From Acidicapsa acidisoli (GTDB lineage: Bacteria > Acidobacteriota > Terriglobia > Terriglobales > Acidobacteriaceae), in contig NZ_JAGSYI010000001.1 of the NCBI RefSeq assembly GCF_025685625.1, forward strand, positions 1,922,001 to 1,986,000: 64,000 nucleotides of DNA. The letters run 5' to 3'. Of the stretch, positions 8,237 to 17,293 are shown one piece after another. The notes below the pieces were generated by a model. The model saw only the letters and a program-made list of their open reading frames with translations, had not been told where the DNA came from and made no database searches. Within the stretch, counting starts at the first letter, position 1. Each line of letters begins with the position of its first letter. The translations under genes and the position numbers were made by a program.

Positions 8237-10300
8237 ATGACCGCCCTTCCCAGCATGAATCGCCGCACCTTTCTCAACGCCAGCATCGCAGCCGCCGCAA
8301 GCTCCTTGCTGCCGCGAATGTACGGTGAAACGAACTCATCGACGCTGGAGGAGGCAGCGAGCGGCTCGCATCTCACCCCCAACTGGAAAGACGAAGGCGT
8401 CCTCGATCTCACCAATTCACCTCATGCCAAACTGAAGACGGTTCCCATCCGTGCCGTCGTCATTGAGCAGGGCTTCTGGTCGCCGCGCCGCGCTACTAAC
8501 GTGACCGCGAGCATTCCCAGCATGCGCGAAGAACTGCTAGAGCACGGCCGCATGGATAACTTCCTGCGCCTTGAAAATCGCTCCACAGCGCAGCAGCGCG
8601 GCCCCGTCTACTCCGATTCGGATATATATAAGTGGGCCGAGGCCGTCGGCTTTGCTCTGCAGTCGGAACCGCTGCCCGAACTGCGCCGGACCACCGACGA
8701 AATGATCCAAACAGTAGTCGCGGCGCAGGAAAAGTCCGGCTATCTCAACACCTACTACGTCCAGGATCGCGCCGCTCAGCGCATGCTTCCGCACACCCAG
8801 GAAATGGGCCACGAACTCTACAACATCGGCCATCTCCTGCAAGGCGCCATCGCGTATTACCGCGCCACCGGCGACCCCACTCTCCTGAACGCCGGAATGC
8901 GCTTCATCGACGGCTACCTCTTGCCCGATTACGGCCCCGGTACAAATCAGAAACCAATCGTCGCAGGCCATCCCGAAATCGAAATGTCGCTCATCGAGCT
9001 GTATCGAACCACGGGAAACCGCCGCTACCTCGAATTGGCCGGATACATCCTGCACGGCGACGACCGGCTCAATCTGCGGCCGGAGTCAATCACGTACATG
9101 TTCTGCGGCATTCCGTTCACTTCGCGGACAAAGCTCGAAGGCCATGCCGTTCGCGCCATGTACGCCTGCTGCGGCGCGACGGATTATTACCTCGAAACCG
9201 GCGATCCTGCTTACTGGCAAACGCTGAACCATCTCTGGCAGGATTTGTCGGAGCACCAGATGTACATCACCGGCGGCGTCGGCGCGCGCAGTCAAGGCGA
9301 GTCCTTCGGCCACGCCTTCGAGCTACCCAACGCACAGGCCTACGGCGAAAGCTGTGCCGCAATCGGCAACATGATGTGGAACTGGCGCATGCTGGCCGCC
9401 TCCGGCGAAGCCCGCTTTGCCGATGTCATCGAACGAGCGCTCTACAACGGCATCAACTCCGGCATGTCGCTCGATGGCAAGCTCTATTGCTACCGTAACC
9501 CGCTCGCGCACGATTCCAGCACCCGCGACAAGATCCGCAATCCCTGGTATGACACCACCTGCTGCCCGCCCAATCTCGAACGTACCCTGGCCTCTCTCCC
9601 GGGCTACTTCTACTCCACCTCCGAAGACGGAGTCTACGTGCACCTCTATGACAACAGCGAGATGAACTGGCATCTCCACAGCGGCACTTCATTGCACATT
9701 AAGCAGGAGACCCGTTACCCATGGGAAGGAGATGTGCGCCTGCACGTCCACCTGCCAGCGCCCGAGGCATTCACCCTCTATGTGCGAATCCCTGCATGGT
9801 CACGCACAACTACGGTGACATTGAACGACAAGCCCGTCGAAGGCGTAAAAGCCGGCGAATATCTCCCCATTCACAATCACTGGTCCGGCCACGATCACGT
9901 CGAGATCAGCTTCGATATGCAGCCGAAGCTCGTACACGCCAATCCGGCAGTCGCAGATGATATGGGCAGAGTAGCGATCCAGCGCGGCCCCATCGTCTAT
10001 TGCATGGAACAGCTCGACCAGAAGGCAGGCAGCGCGCCCATCGAGTTCTACGGATACTCAGCGCATCTGACCGGCGAAACCACATCCAGCTTTGAGCCCA
10101 ACCTACTCGGCGGAGTCGTAGCGCTAGAACATCCCGGTTCCTTCGCCGGAGCACCGGCCACTGAAGCTCTGTACTCAACAGGCGAGCCGTCCGCCGCAAA
10201 GGCCGAGCCTGCCACAAAGCTCAAACTGATCCCGTACTACGCCTGGGCCAACAGGGAAGACTCTTCCATGCAGGTCTGGATTCCCTATATCCGGACTTAA
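8237..10300 (+). CDS. GH127 beta-L-arabinofuranosidase-type glycoside hydrolase, Tat-exported
   Basis: Probably removes beta-L-arabinofuranosyl residues from plant or bacterial glycans in the periplasm. Start chosen at ATG 8237, preceded by GAGGAG; translation gives 687 residues. A twin-arginine signal is seen at the N-terminus (NRRTFLNASIAAAASSLL). The (alpha/alpha) barrel region follows (FWSPRRATNVTASIPSMREE, HELYNIGHLLQGAIAYYRAT). The Zn-thiolate residues known from the family are present: Glu and Cys of GESCA near residue 370 and the double Cys of DTTCCPPNLER near 441. The C-terminal third is beta-rich. No other glycan gene is adjacent; it is divergent from ku and convergent with an aminotransferase. 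Former DUF1680; specificity within GH127/GH146 cannot be decided here. Confidence 0.92.
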   Translation: MTALPSMNRRTFLNASIAAAASSLLPRMYGETNSSTLEEAASGSHLTPNWKDEGVLDLTNSPHAKLKTVPIRAVVIEQGFWSPRRATNVTASIPSMREELLEHGRMDNFLRLENRSTAQQRGPVYSDSDIYKWAEAVGFALQSEPLPELRRTTDEMIQTVVAAQEKSGYLNTYYVQDRAAQRMLPHTQEMGHELYNIGHLLQGAIAYYRATGDPTLLNAGMRFIDGYLLPDYGPGTNQKPIVAGHPEIEMSLIELYRTTGNRRYLELAGYILHGDDRLNLRPESITYMFCGIPFTSRTKLEGHAVRAMYACCGATDYYLETGDPAYWQTLNHLWQDLSEHQMYITGGVGARSQGESFGHAFELPNAQAYGESCAAIGNMMWNWRMLAASGEARFADVIERALYNGINSGMSLDGKLYCYRNPLAHDSSTRDKIRNPWYDTTCCPPNLERTLASLPGYFYSTSEDGVYVHLYDNSEMNWHLHSGTSLHIKQETRYPWEGDVRLHVHLPAPEAFTLYVRIPAWSRTTTVTLNDKPVEGVKAGEYLPIHNHWSGHDHVEISFDMQPKLVHANPAVADDMGRVAIQRGPIVYCMEQLDQKAGSAPIEFYGYSAHLTGETTSSFEPNLLGGVVALEHPGSFAGAPATEALYSTGEPSAAKAEPATKLKLIPYYAWANREDSSMQVWIPYIRT

Positions 10301-10344
10301 GAAGTCTTCCAATCAAGTGCCGAAGCGTCTCGTGAGGGAAATTT

Positions 10345-10530
10345 GAAGGGTACGTGCTTCAGCCCGTACATCCAATCCGGCAATTTCGGAGGCTTTAGCC
10401 TTTGAGGCTGGCCTTTTTTCGGTGGTGGGTCAGTCTGAAGGGTACGGGCTTTAGTCCGTACATTAAGCCCAGCAATATAAAGGGCTTTAGCCCCTGAGGG
10501 TTGGTCTTTTTTTCAAACTGACCCACTACC
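10345..10530. repeat. Two tandem copies of a hairpin-forming intergenic repeat
   Basis: Two roughly 92-base units lie head to tail (10345-10436 and 10437-10528). Each starts GAAGGGTACG, contains a self-complementary GTAC-GGGCTTTAGTCC-GTAC-type stem, then a GGCTTTAGCC stem and a T-rich run. The second copy is also bracketed by a 14-base inverted repeat (10421-10434 and 10517-10530, one mismatch). The layout resembles dispersed REP/MITE-like elements. The right end overlaps the last codons and stop (10513-10515) of the aminotransferase. The T-runs after stems could also terminate transcription from GH127. Confidence 0.7.
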
Positions 10531-11778
10531 CAACGTCCGCAAACGCACGCAGGCATCGTCCAGATCGTCATCCTTCTTCGCAAAGCAGAAACGCAGCAGA
10601 TCCTCGCCATGCCCTGCGCGAAAGAATGCCGAACCAGCCACGGCAGCCACGCCTGTCTTCGCCAGCAGCCACCGTGCCTTGATCGCCGCCGTCTCCCCCG
10701 GCAACTGGCTCGCGTCGGCCAGCACATAGTAGGCTCCGCGCGGAATATACGGCTTCATCCCGGCATCCTTGAGCGCGGCCACGATCCGGGCGCGCTTGGC
10801 TTCGTGATCTGTCGCAAGCTGCGTGTAAAACTCCGGCCCCAGTTGTTCTAGACCCTGCGCCGCGCCATGCTGAAAAGCCGAAGGCGCGCAAACATAAGTC
10901 AGATCATGAAAATAGCTGATCGCCCCCAGCCATTTCGCATCCGCCACCAGATATCCAAGCCGCCAGCCCGTCACCGAAAAGGTCTTTGAGAAGCCGGAGA
11001 TGACAATCGTCCGTTCCCGCATCCCCGGCAATGTTGCCGGGGAGATATGCTCGGCGTCGCCGTAGACGAAGTGCTCATAAATCTCATCGGTGAAAACAAA
11101 CAGCCCATACTCCATCGCGACTTCCGACAGAGCCTCCAACTCCGCTCGTGTAAAGATCTTCCCGCAAGGATTGGAGGGCGTATTAACGATCATCGCCCGC
11201 GTGCGAGGCGTCAGCGCGGCGCGCAAGGCGTCTAAATCCAGCGTCCAATCGGCCTCCGGCGAAACCGGCGCACAAAGCGGCACGATTACTGGCACTACTC
11301 GTTTCGATTTCAACTCGCTGGCGTGATAGCCGTAGAACGGCTCAAAGAGAATCACCTCATCGCCCGGATTTAAAAGCGCCAGCGACGCAGCCTGCAGCCC
11401 GCCGGTCGCCCCGCTCGTGACCAGAATCTCCGCATCCGGATCGACCATCATCCGCCGGTCACGCAGCATCTTCGCCGCGATCGCCTGCCTCAGCCGAGCA
11501 ATCCCATCCAGCCTCGTGTAAATGTTGTGCCCGGCATGGATCGCTTCAATCGCCCCTTCGATCACCGGTCCCGGCGGCTCCGTGTCGCACACACCCTGCG
11601 CCAGGTTGACGCCGCCGATCCGGTCGCACTCCATCGTCATGGCGCGAATTTCGGATTGCATTGTGCGCGGTGCCATTTCGCTCAGTGTCAGTTCCTGGCG
11701 CTTCCAATTTTCGTTCGTGTTCTCGTTTGTGGGCTTGCCGGCTTCAACAGTCGCAGGTGTCATAGGAAAAGCATCCAT
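10513..11778 (-). CDS. Class I/II pyridoxal-phosphate aminotransferase
   Basis: Fold-type I aminotransferase of the aspartate/methionine/kynurenine group, cytoplasmic. The 421-residue frame shows GGVNLAQGVCDTEPP near the N-terminus, the substrate/PLP residues of VNTPSNPCGKIFT, the FTDEIYEHFVY aspartate-tyrosine pair, and the PLP-lysine motif SGFSKTFSVTGWRLGY. The first 34 residues are Asn/Glu-rich and not typical; translation could begin at the ATG near 11676 (MAPRTMQSEIRAM), which matches relatives better. The final four residues and stop codon fall inside the inverted repeat of the adjacent intergenic element, so that element has probably replaced the original C-terminus. Substrate (methionine, kynurenine or another) is undecided. 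Confidence 0.9.
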   Translation of the reverse strand: MDAFPMTPATVEAGKPTNENTNENWKRQELTLSEMAPRTMQSEIRAMTMECDRIGGVNLAQGVCDTEPPGPVIEGAIEAIHAGHNIYTRLDGIARLRQAIAAKMLRDRRMMVDPDAEILVTSGATGGLQAASLALLNPGDEVILFEPFYGYHASELKSKRVVPVIVPLCAPVSPEADWTLDLDALRAALTPRTRAMIVNTPSNPCGKIFTRAELEALSEVAMEYGLFVFTDEIYEHFVYGDAEHISPATLPGMRERTIVISGFSKTFSVTGWRLGYLVADAKWLGAISYFHDLTYVCAPSAFQHGAAQGLEQLGPEFYTQLATDHEAKRARIVAALKDAGMKPYIPRGAYYVLADASQLPGETAAIKARWLLAKTGVAAVAGSAFFRAGHGEDLLRFCFAKKDDDLDDACVRLRTLGSGSV

Positions 11779-11963
11779 TCTTTAAATACCGAAGCTCCAT
11801 TATTTTTACAGCAATATCACACCGCAGGAGATACAAAGATGGTTTTCTCATGGCATTTGATCTCACTATCCAGCGAATACTCCTCAAGATTGATTTGTTA
11901 CATTCGTGTTAAAATCGGCACTGCGGAGCAGACCAGACTTTAACTTCGCCTGATTGAAACCCT

Positions 11964-12521
11964 ATGAATCTTTACCTGATGCGCCATGCAGATGCTGGCG
12001 TCCCCCGCGAAAATCCCGTTCTAGATGCCAAGCGTGGCTTGATTAAAGAGGGCAAGCAGCAGTGCATGCTGATGGCCGGTGTACTGGCTGGCCTCAAGGC
12101 CCAGATTGACGTCATTGTCTCCAGCCCGCTCAAGCGCGCGCGCCAATCCGCCCAGTTCGTCGCGACTGAAATCGGCTTCGAAGCCCCGATTCTTACGTCG
12201 CCTGCACTTGCGCCGGACGGCGACTACCCCGCCTTGCAGCAGCTCATCGCAGAGCATTCCGGCCGCGAAGGCGTCCTGTTCGTTGGCCACAATCCCAACC
12301 TCCATCAGTTCATCGCCAAACTGATCTCCGGTAACGGGAACGGCAATGGCCACAATCACTTGCCGGGTGGTGGCAGCATTCGTCTTCGCAAAGGCTCCAT
12401 CGCGCGCGTCGATCTGGCCAAGCGCCCGCCGCAACTGCAATGGCTGATAGATCCGCGCCTAGCCCGGGTTGTCTACGCCAGTGTCACAAAGAGTTCGCGC
12501 CCAAAGACCTCGCGGAAGTAG
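11964..12521 (+). CDS. sixA: SixA-type phosphohistidine phosphatase
   Basis: Histidine-phosphatase superfamily protein that dephosphorylates phosphohistidine in signalling domains. The 185-residue product opens with MNLYLMRHADA, the RH(G/A) catalytic motif with the nucleophilic His at residue 8, and has SSPLKRARQSA (phosphate-binding Arg) and the second catalytic His in VLFVGHNPNLHQFI. The C-terminal about 40 residues are Lys/Arg-rich. It starts 185 bases from the divergent aminotransferase gene. Its last 49 bases overlap the 3' end of the convergent ppx/gppA gene, so the two mRNAs are complementary there. Confidence 0.9.
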   Translation: MNLYLMRHADAGVPRENPVLDAKRGLIKEGKQQCMLMAGVLAGLKAQIDVIVSSPLKRARQSAQFVATEIGFEAPILTSPALAPDGDYPALQQLIAEHSGREGVLFVGHNPNLHQFIAKLISGNGNGNGHNHLPGGGSIRLRKGSIARVDLAKRPPQLQWLIDPRLARVVYASVTKSSRPKTSRK

Positions 12522-14116
12522 TCAGCCTCTTTGCGCAGCGACCAAAGCTCCAGTTCCGCCCCAGTCCGTCCCGGCTCCAGTTCCAGCAAAACCCGCTTGG
12601 GATAGACCCGCGCCGCAACGCGCAGGACATCCGAGGCCCGATCCTGGTTCAGCGCCCGCGCCAGCCTCAGCAGCACCACGCTTTTCTGCACATTCGCGTG
12701 CTCCTGCGGCGGAATATTCCGCATCGCCCGGTCTCCGGGCTGCGGACGAGTCTTGCCCAGATAGCGTGCCATCGCCGAGATGATCGTCCGCTGCAGTATC
12801 GTGTATCCGTAAATCTCGGAACTTGAAATGATGTACTGCGTGTGCCGGTGATGTCCCTGGTGATTCAGAAACTTGCCGGTTTCGCTCAACATCGCCGCTG
12901 CTGCAAGCCAGTTTTCATACTCCGCAGGCAGGTGATGAAGCGTGGCCAGATCGCGATAGAGCTGCTCGGCATGATTTTTGACTGGCTCAACCATGCGCAG
13001 ATTGACGCCATAGCGCTTCGCCGTCGCCAGCACACTTTCCCAGCGCTCCTGCTCAAATTGCAGGTGCGCCGTCGCGCGGTCATCCTTTTCCGCCAGCATC
13101 TGGGCCAGAATTCCATCGCGCAGTCCCAGGTCCGAATAGCGAAACCCTGCCAGATCAAAGGTTTCCAGCAACTCGGCGTACACCACAGTCCCGGCCACAA
13201 TAATCTCCGCGCGTTTCGGTCCAATACCGGGCACAGCCGACCGTTCCTCCATATTCATCTTGCGGAGCTTGGTCGCCAGCCGCCGGACCTGTTGTTGCGT
13301 GGTGATGTCCATGGCAACCTGCGATGTTACTGGGCGGGAGGCGCCAGTTTTTCCGCTATGCGTCAATTTGGAAGCACTTCCAGCCGAGCGGGTTCCGGCG
13401 ATCCTCGCGCCCGGCTTTGTTCCCGCGTCAGACTTGACCAGCGCCGTACGCGCCTCGCACAACGCCGCCGCCGTTCCCGAGGTTGCAATCACCAGCGGCA
13501 CAGCCCCCGGCTGGATCCGTCTGTGCGCACGCCGCAACTCCCGCGCAATGAACTGCTTCATCCGCGCAAGACCCTCCTCCGATGGCGGATCGTCCGGGAT
13601 AAACTCCCGCGTCAGCCGAACCGCGCCAAGCGGCAGACTGACCGTATCTTTGATCCGTTTGTGTTCGCTGAGAGTGATCTCGCAGCTTCCGCCGCCCACA
13701 TCCACCAGCATCACCTTGCCGCCCGCACCCAGTTCGTTTGTCATGACGCCGCGATGAATCAGCCGCCCCTCTTCGAGGCCGGAAATGATCTCAATCGTCC
13801 ACCCGGTCTCCGCCTTGGCCCAGGTGACAAAGGCCTGCGCATTGCGCGCGTCACGCATGGCCGCCGTGGCCACCACGCGGATCTGGTCCACTCCATGAGC
13901 CTGCACGGCGCGCTGAAATCGCTTCAGCGCCTTCAGCGTCGTCGCCATCGCGTCTGGCGAAACCAGCCCGGTGTCGAAGACGCTGGTGCCCAGCCGCGTA
14001 ACTTCGCGGTCCTCATGCAGCGTTTTCAGGCGATGCGCCACGACCCTGGCGATCTTGAGGCGGCAGGAGTTGGACCCGATATCGATTGCGGCAAAGGTGG
14101 CGGCGAGCGTGGGCAT
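12473..14116 (-). CDS. Ppx/GppA family phosphatase with HD-like C-terminal domain
   Basis: Exopolyphosphatase / guanosine pentaphosphate phosphohydrolase family. Residues 1-300 form the actin-like ATPase fold: AAIDIGSNSCRLKIARV is the phosphate-1 motif, VDVGGGSCEITL the phosphate-2 motif. An unusual Lys/Gly/Thr-rich insertion lies at about 205-255. The C-terminal region (about 330-510) with HLPAEYENWLAAAAMLSETGK and HHRHTQYIISSSEIYGY matches the HD-type domain of long Ppx proteins. The 547-residue length fits the long class. Pairing with sixA, often seen in other bacteria, suggests a link to phosphate/polyphosphate signalling; this is inference. The 3' end overlaps sixA by 49 bases on the opposite strand. 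Confidence 0.9.
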   Translation of the reverse strand: MPTLAATFAAIDIGSNSCRLKIARVVAHRLKTLHEDREVTRLGTSVFDTGLVSPDAMATTLKALKRFQRAVQAHGVDQIRVVATAAMRDARNAQAFVTWAKAETGWTIEIISGLEEGRLIHRGVMTNELGAGGKVMLVDVGGGSCEITLSEHKRIKDTVSLPLGAVRLTREFIPDDPPSEEGLARMKQFIARELRRAHRRIQPGAVPLVIATSGTAAALCEARTALVKSDAGTKPGARIAGTRSAGSASKLTHSGKTGASRPVTSQVAMDITTQQQVRRLATKLRKMNMEERSAVPGIGPKRAEIIVAGTVVYAELLETFDLAGFRYSDLGLRDGILAQMLAEKDDRATAHLQFEQERWESVLATAKRYGVNLRMVEPVKNHAEQLYRDLATLHHLPAEYENWLAAAAMLSETGKFLNHQGHHRHTQYIISSSEIYGYTILQRTIISAMARYLGKTRPQPGDRAMRNIPPQEHANVQKSVVLLRLARALNQDRASDVLRVAARVYPKRVLLELEPGRTGAELELWSLRKEADYFREVFGRELFVTLA

Positions 14117-14290
14117 TCTCAGATTCGGGCGCGCTCGATGAGTTACTTCACAAGCCGCCTACCGCAACAATACAACACGCAACGCGAATATTCGGTCAAA
14201 GGAGTGCCGACGGGAAGCAACATCGGAATTGGACGGAACCCGCGCCACACCATTCACGCCCTCGCGGCAGCACTGCCTCTGTACAAAAGA

Positions 14291-14318
14291 GAAGCGAGGG
14301 AATCACCTCCCTCGCTTC
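14291..14318 (-). terminator. Rho-independent terminator after the DUF5818 gene
   Basis: An 11-bp perfect stem (GAAGCGAGGGA at 14291-14301 with its complement at 14308-14318) and a 6-base loop. On the minus strand the stem is followed by TCTTTTGT. It lies 27 bases downstream of the DUF5818 stop codon, which is the expected place. Confidence 0.8.
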
Positions 14319-14344
14319 TTTGCATGAACCGGATTGAAGATCCT

Positions 14345-14725
14345 CTATGCGCTGGCTTCTTCAATGGCTTCAACATGGATCAGTCTTGCCGTCTCTTCCA
14401 GCTTTCCGGTCACCTTGACAGACTTGCCTTCAAACTTCTGGGCCTTGTCCGGTGTGTCAAGCCTGTAGACGTCGCCCGAGGAAGCCCGCAGCACGAATTC
14501 AGAGCCGTCCTTCACGATGGTTCCCATAAAGGTCGAGGACTTGGCAGTGCGCTGATCCGGCGTAGCCTGGCCGGGTGGCGGCGAAGGAGCAGGGTCCTGA
14601 GCATAGATTGCACCGGACCGTTCAGGGGTGGGCTGCAATGCCTCGGCAGCATAGCCCACCATGATTGAAATCGCAAGCACGGACAGGGCTCCCTGCAATG
14701 TGAAGATCGAATTGCGCATTCTCAT
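14345..14725 (-). CDS. Secreted DUF5818-type small protein
   Basis: A 126-residue protein with an N-terminal signal/membrane segment (SIFTLQGALSVLAISIMVGY), a Pro/Gln-rich linker (about 30-58) and a small beta domain at about 60-122: STFMGTIVKDGSEFVLRASS, YRLDTPDKAQKFEGKSVKVT, GKLEETARLIHVEAI. This resembles the DUF5818 domain common in acidobacteria, an OB-like fold of unknown role, probably periplasmic. It has its own terminator downstream and is divergent from the GT39 gene, so it is likely a single-gene unit. Confidence 0.75.
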   Translation of the reverse strand: MRMRNSIFTLQGALSVLAISIMVGYAAEALQPTPERSGAIYAQDPAPSPPPGQATPDQRTAKSSTFMGTIVKDGSEFVLRASSGDVYRLDTPDKAQKFEGKSVKVTGKLEETARLIHVEAIEEASA

Positions 14726-14969
14726 TGAGATTTACCTCCGGTGGTAGATTCCCACTTGCTGCACCCTGATCTTGCAAGTCACGGGCCAAATGTCAACTCC
14801 ATGGAAATCAGCGAGATGATCGATTCACCCGCGAAACGTCTCTACGTAACTGGAAGTATTTTCCTGCCCCGTGTAAGAAATCACTATGTAAGACTTCCCT
14901 CCCAGCTCCCCGCGACGCCGAATTCAGCCCACTTTGCTGCTGATATCCTGAACTGTTCTTAAGAAAACC

Positions 14970-16970
14970 ATGACAGAATCGGCAAAATACATCTCCCGTC
15001 CTGCTCCTTCTTCTTCTGTCCGCGCGGTTTGGGCATTGCTTTTGGTTGTTTTTGGTGCAATTTATCTCTCCGCATTGCACACTCCATCCCTGCTGGACGA
15101 CGCCGACGCGAGCCACGCCCAGGCAGCCGCACACATGGCCGAAAGCGGCGATCTGGTCACGCTCAAAGTCGACGGCATCCGGTATCTGGAAAAGCCCCCG
15201 CTACCTTACTGGATCGTCGCCGGCCTGTACAAAGTGCTCGGCGAGAACGCTTACGCAACCCACCTGCCCAACGCTCTCGCGGTGCTCGGCTGCGCGTGGA
15301 TTGCGTGGCTCTGGTGCCGCCGCGCATGGGGAGATCGCGCCGCGCTTTACGCAGCCCTCGGAACCCTAACCGCCTGCGGACCCTTTCTGTACACGCGCTT
15401 CTTTATTCCCGAAGCGCTCCTGAGCTTTCTGCTGCTACTCGCGTTGTTCTGCTTCCTCACCGGCCTCGAAAGCAGCCGCCCGGCACGTTTTTATGTCGCC
15501 TGGGTTGCCCTCGCCCTTGCCACGCTCACCAAGGGACTGATCGCCCCCGTCTTTTTCATCGCAGCCGTGATTCCGTTGCTCCTGCTCAGTGGCCAATGGC
15601 GGCGCTGGCGCCAGCTCAAGCCCGTCACCGGAATCCTGCTTTTTCTCCTGGTCGCTGCTCCCTGGCATATCCTTGCCGGGCTTCGCAATCCTGACCAGGG
15701 TCATCCCGTCGGCAACATTCCGACCCTCGGCAACGTTCATGGCTTCTGGTACTTCTATTTCCTGAATGAGCACGTCTTCCGCTTCCTCGGCACGCGCTAC
15801 CCCCACGATTACAACCGGCTTCCGTTCCTCGCGTACTGGGCGCTTCCCCTTATCTGGACCTTCCCCTGGAGCCTCTTCTTTCCGGCAGCCCTCGTAGTCG
15901 CCTGGAGAACCCGCCACACCTGGCTCCAGCATCTACGCAAAGACGCAGGTCAGACCGTCGATTTCTATCTCGATCACGCCGTCCGCGAAGACGTGGCCAG
16001 CTTCGTCTTCCGGCTCAAATTCCGCAGCCGATCCACCTGGCTTCTCGGCCTCTTCGCCGCCTTCACCCTCATCTTCTTTTCGCTCTCCACCAACCAGGAG
16101 TACTACACCTGGCCAGCCTGGATTCCACTCATCATGCTCGCCGCCGGAACGCTGGCTGGAATAGAAGAGGCAGGCGAAGACCTGAGGACTCAGAAAACAG
16201 CGGGGAAGGTTCCCGGAACGGGCTGGATACTGGCCGCGCATTGGCTCTACGCAGCGGTTGGCGTCATCATCGCCGCATTGCTCGGCTGGGGACTCTGGGA
16301 GTCGCGGAAGCTGCCATTCGTCTCCGACATCGGAACCCTCCTCGCCCATCGTGCGTTCGGGGACTACACCCTTTCAATGTCCCACTTGTTCGACCTGACT
16401 GGTCCATCCTTCGCCGCTTTGCGCCTGCCCGCCGGAATCGCGGCTGCGGCGCTCCTTCTGGGTCCACTCACTGGCCTGATCTTACGCATGAATCGGCGAA
16501 ATGCCGCCGCGACCGTCAGCATCGGACTTACCTCCGCCGTTTTTCTCGTCGCCGCGCACATTGCCTTCGCACGTTTTCAGCCCATGCTAAGCTCCCGGCA
16601 GCTAGCGACCACCATTCTGCAGAAAGCGACTCCCTCAGACGATTTCGTTATCTTCGGCGACCAGTCTGACGCCTCGTCGGTCATCTTCTACACCCACCGA
16701 TTCTTCGGCCATCCCGCTCTCGTCGTCATGGAACGCTGCTCGCAACACGGCAACGGGTCTTCGTTGATCTGGGGCTCCTGCTATCCGGATGCGCCAAATA
16801 TCTTCCTCACCCAGGATCAGCTCGCGGCGCAGTGGGGCAAAGGCCCGCGTCACTGGCTCTTCGCTCAGGACACAAACCGTTCCAAGGTTCAACAATTGCT
16901 TGCTGGGCGGCTCATTCCAGTCCAGACCATCGCGGATAAAACTCTCTGGACAGACAGGCCGCTGAATTAG
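14970..16970 (+). CDS. GT39-family (ArnT/PMT-like) membrane glycosyltransferase
   Basis: Integral-membrane transferase that uses polyprenyl-phosphate sugars to modify lipid A, glycans or proteins at the outer face of the inner membrane. The 666-residue product has a first membrane helix (about 18-38), then the catalytic acidic loop SLLDDADASHAQAAAHMAES and the YLEKPPLPYW segment typical of ArnT-like enzymes, followed by about ten further hydrophobic segments up to residue 530 and a soluble C-terminal domain. An unusual insert (about 325-350) separates two membrane segments. No aminoarabinose pathway genes are adjacent, so the donor is unknown. The stop codon overlaps that of the convergent 57-residue gene. 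Confidence 0.88.
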   Translation: MTESAKYISRPAPSSSVRAVWALLLVVFGAIYLSALHTPSLLDDADASHAQAAAHMAESGDLVTLKVDGIRYLEKPPLPYWIVAGLYKVLGENAYATHLPNALAVLGCAWIAWLWCRRAWGDRAALYAALGTLTACGPFLYTRFFIPEALLSFLLLLALFCFLTGLESSRPARFYVAWVALALATLTKGLIAPVFFIAAVIPLLLLSGQWRRWRQLKPVTGILLFLLVAAPWHILAGLRNPDQGHPVGNIPTLGNVHGFWYFYFLNEHVFRFLGTRYPHDYNRLPFLAYWALPLIWTFPWSLFFPAALVVAWRTRHTWLQHLRKDAGQTVDFYLDHAVREDVASFVFRLKFRSRSTWLLGLFAAFTLIFFSLSTNQEYYTWPAWIPLIMLAAGTLAGIEEAGEDLRTQKTAGKVPGTGWILAAHWLYAAVGVIIAALLGWGLWESRKLPFVSDIGTLLAHRAFGDYTLSMSHLFDLTGPSFAALRLPAGIAAAALLLGPLTGLILRMNRRNAAATVSIGLTSAVFLVAAHIAFARFQPMLSSRQLATTILQKATPSDDFVIFGDQSDASSVIFYTHRFFGHPALVVMERCSQHGNGSSLIWGSCYPDAPNIFLTQDQLAAQWGKGPRHWLFAQDTNRSKVQQLLAGRLIPVQTIADKTLWTDRPLN

Positions 16971-17140
16971 CTGGAGGGGTCCTTCTGACGTGTGGCCTTT
17001 ACGCCAGACAGAATTCCGAGTCCCACCAGCACAATCGCACCCACCGCAATCCATTGCGTAGGCATGTGCGCTAAGTGAGCGCCGTAAGCCAGTCCGCCAA
17101 TCAAGATCGCAAATCCGATCGCATAAATTCCAAACGACAT
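16967..17140 (-). CDS. 57-residue two-helix membrane protein
   Basis: A short gene easily missed: ATG 17140 to TAA 16969-16967, 57 residues, starting MSFGIYAIGFAILIGGLAYG. Two hydrophobic helices (about 4-20 and 31-45) flank a short loop AHLAHMPTQW and the C-terminus is charged (KATRQKDPSS). A strong Shine-Dalgarno, GGTGAGGAG on the minus strand (17146-17154), lies five bases before the ATG, which is the main support for translation. The stop overlaps the stop of the convergent GT39 gene by three bases. Function unknown; the topology suggests a small inner-membrane subunit or regulator. Confidence 0.72.
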   Translation of the reverse strand: MSFGIYAIGFAILIGGLAYGAHLAHMPTQWIAVGAIVLVGLGILSGVKATRQKDPSS

Positions 17141-17293
17141 AGGGTCTCCTCACCAAGAGAAGGCCCTAGTGTCTCCCATACAAGAAAGGGTTGCTGAGCA
17201 GAAAGGCACGGCTTGGCGCGCGTAGTGATTTCGGCTTCTTTCTTTTCGTGCTGGAGCGCCACTCCAGCGACCGAACCTATTTGGCCCGGTTTT

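Noticed and set aside
12842-14668. 608-codon plus-strand open frame
   Set aside because: Antisense to the Ppx/GppA and DUF5818 genes; both of those have clear family motifs while this frame has none.
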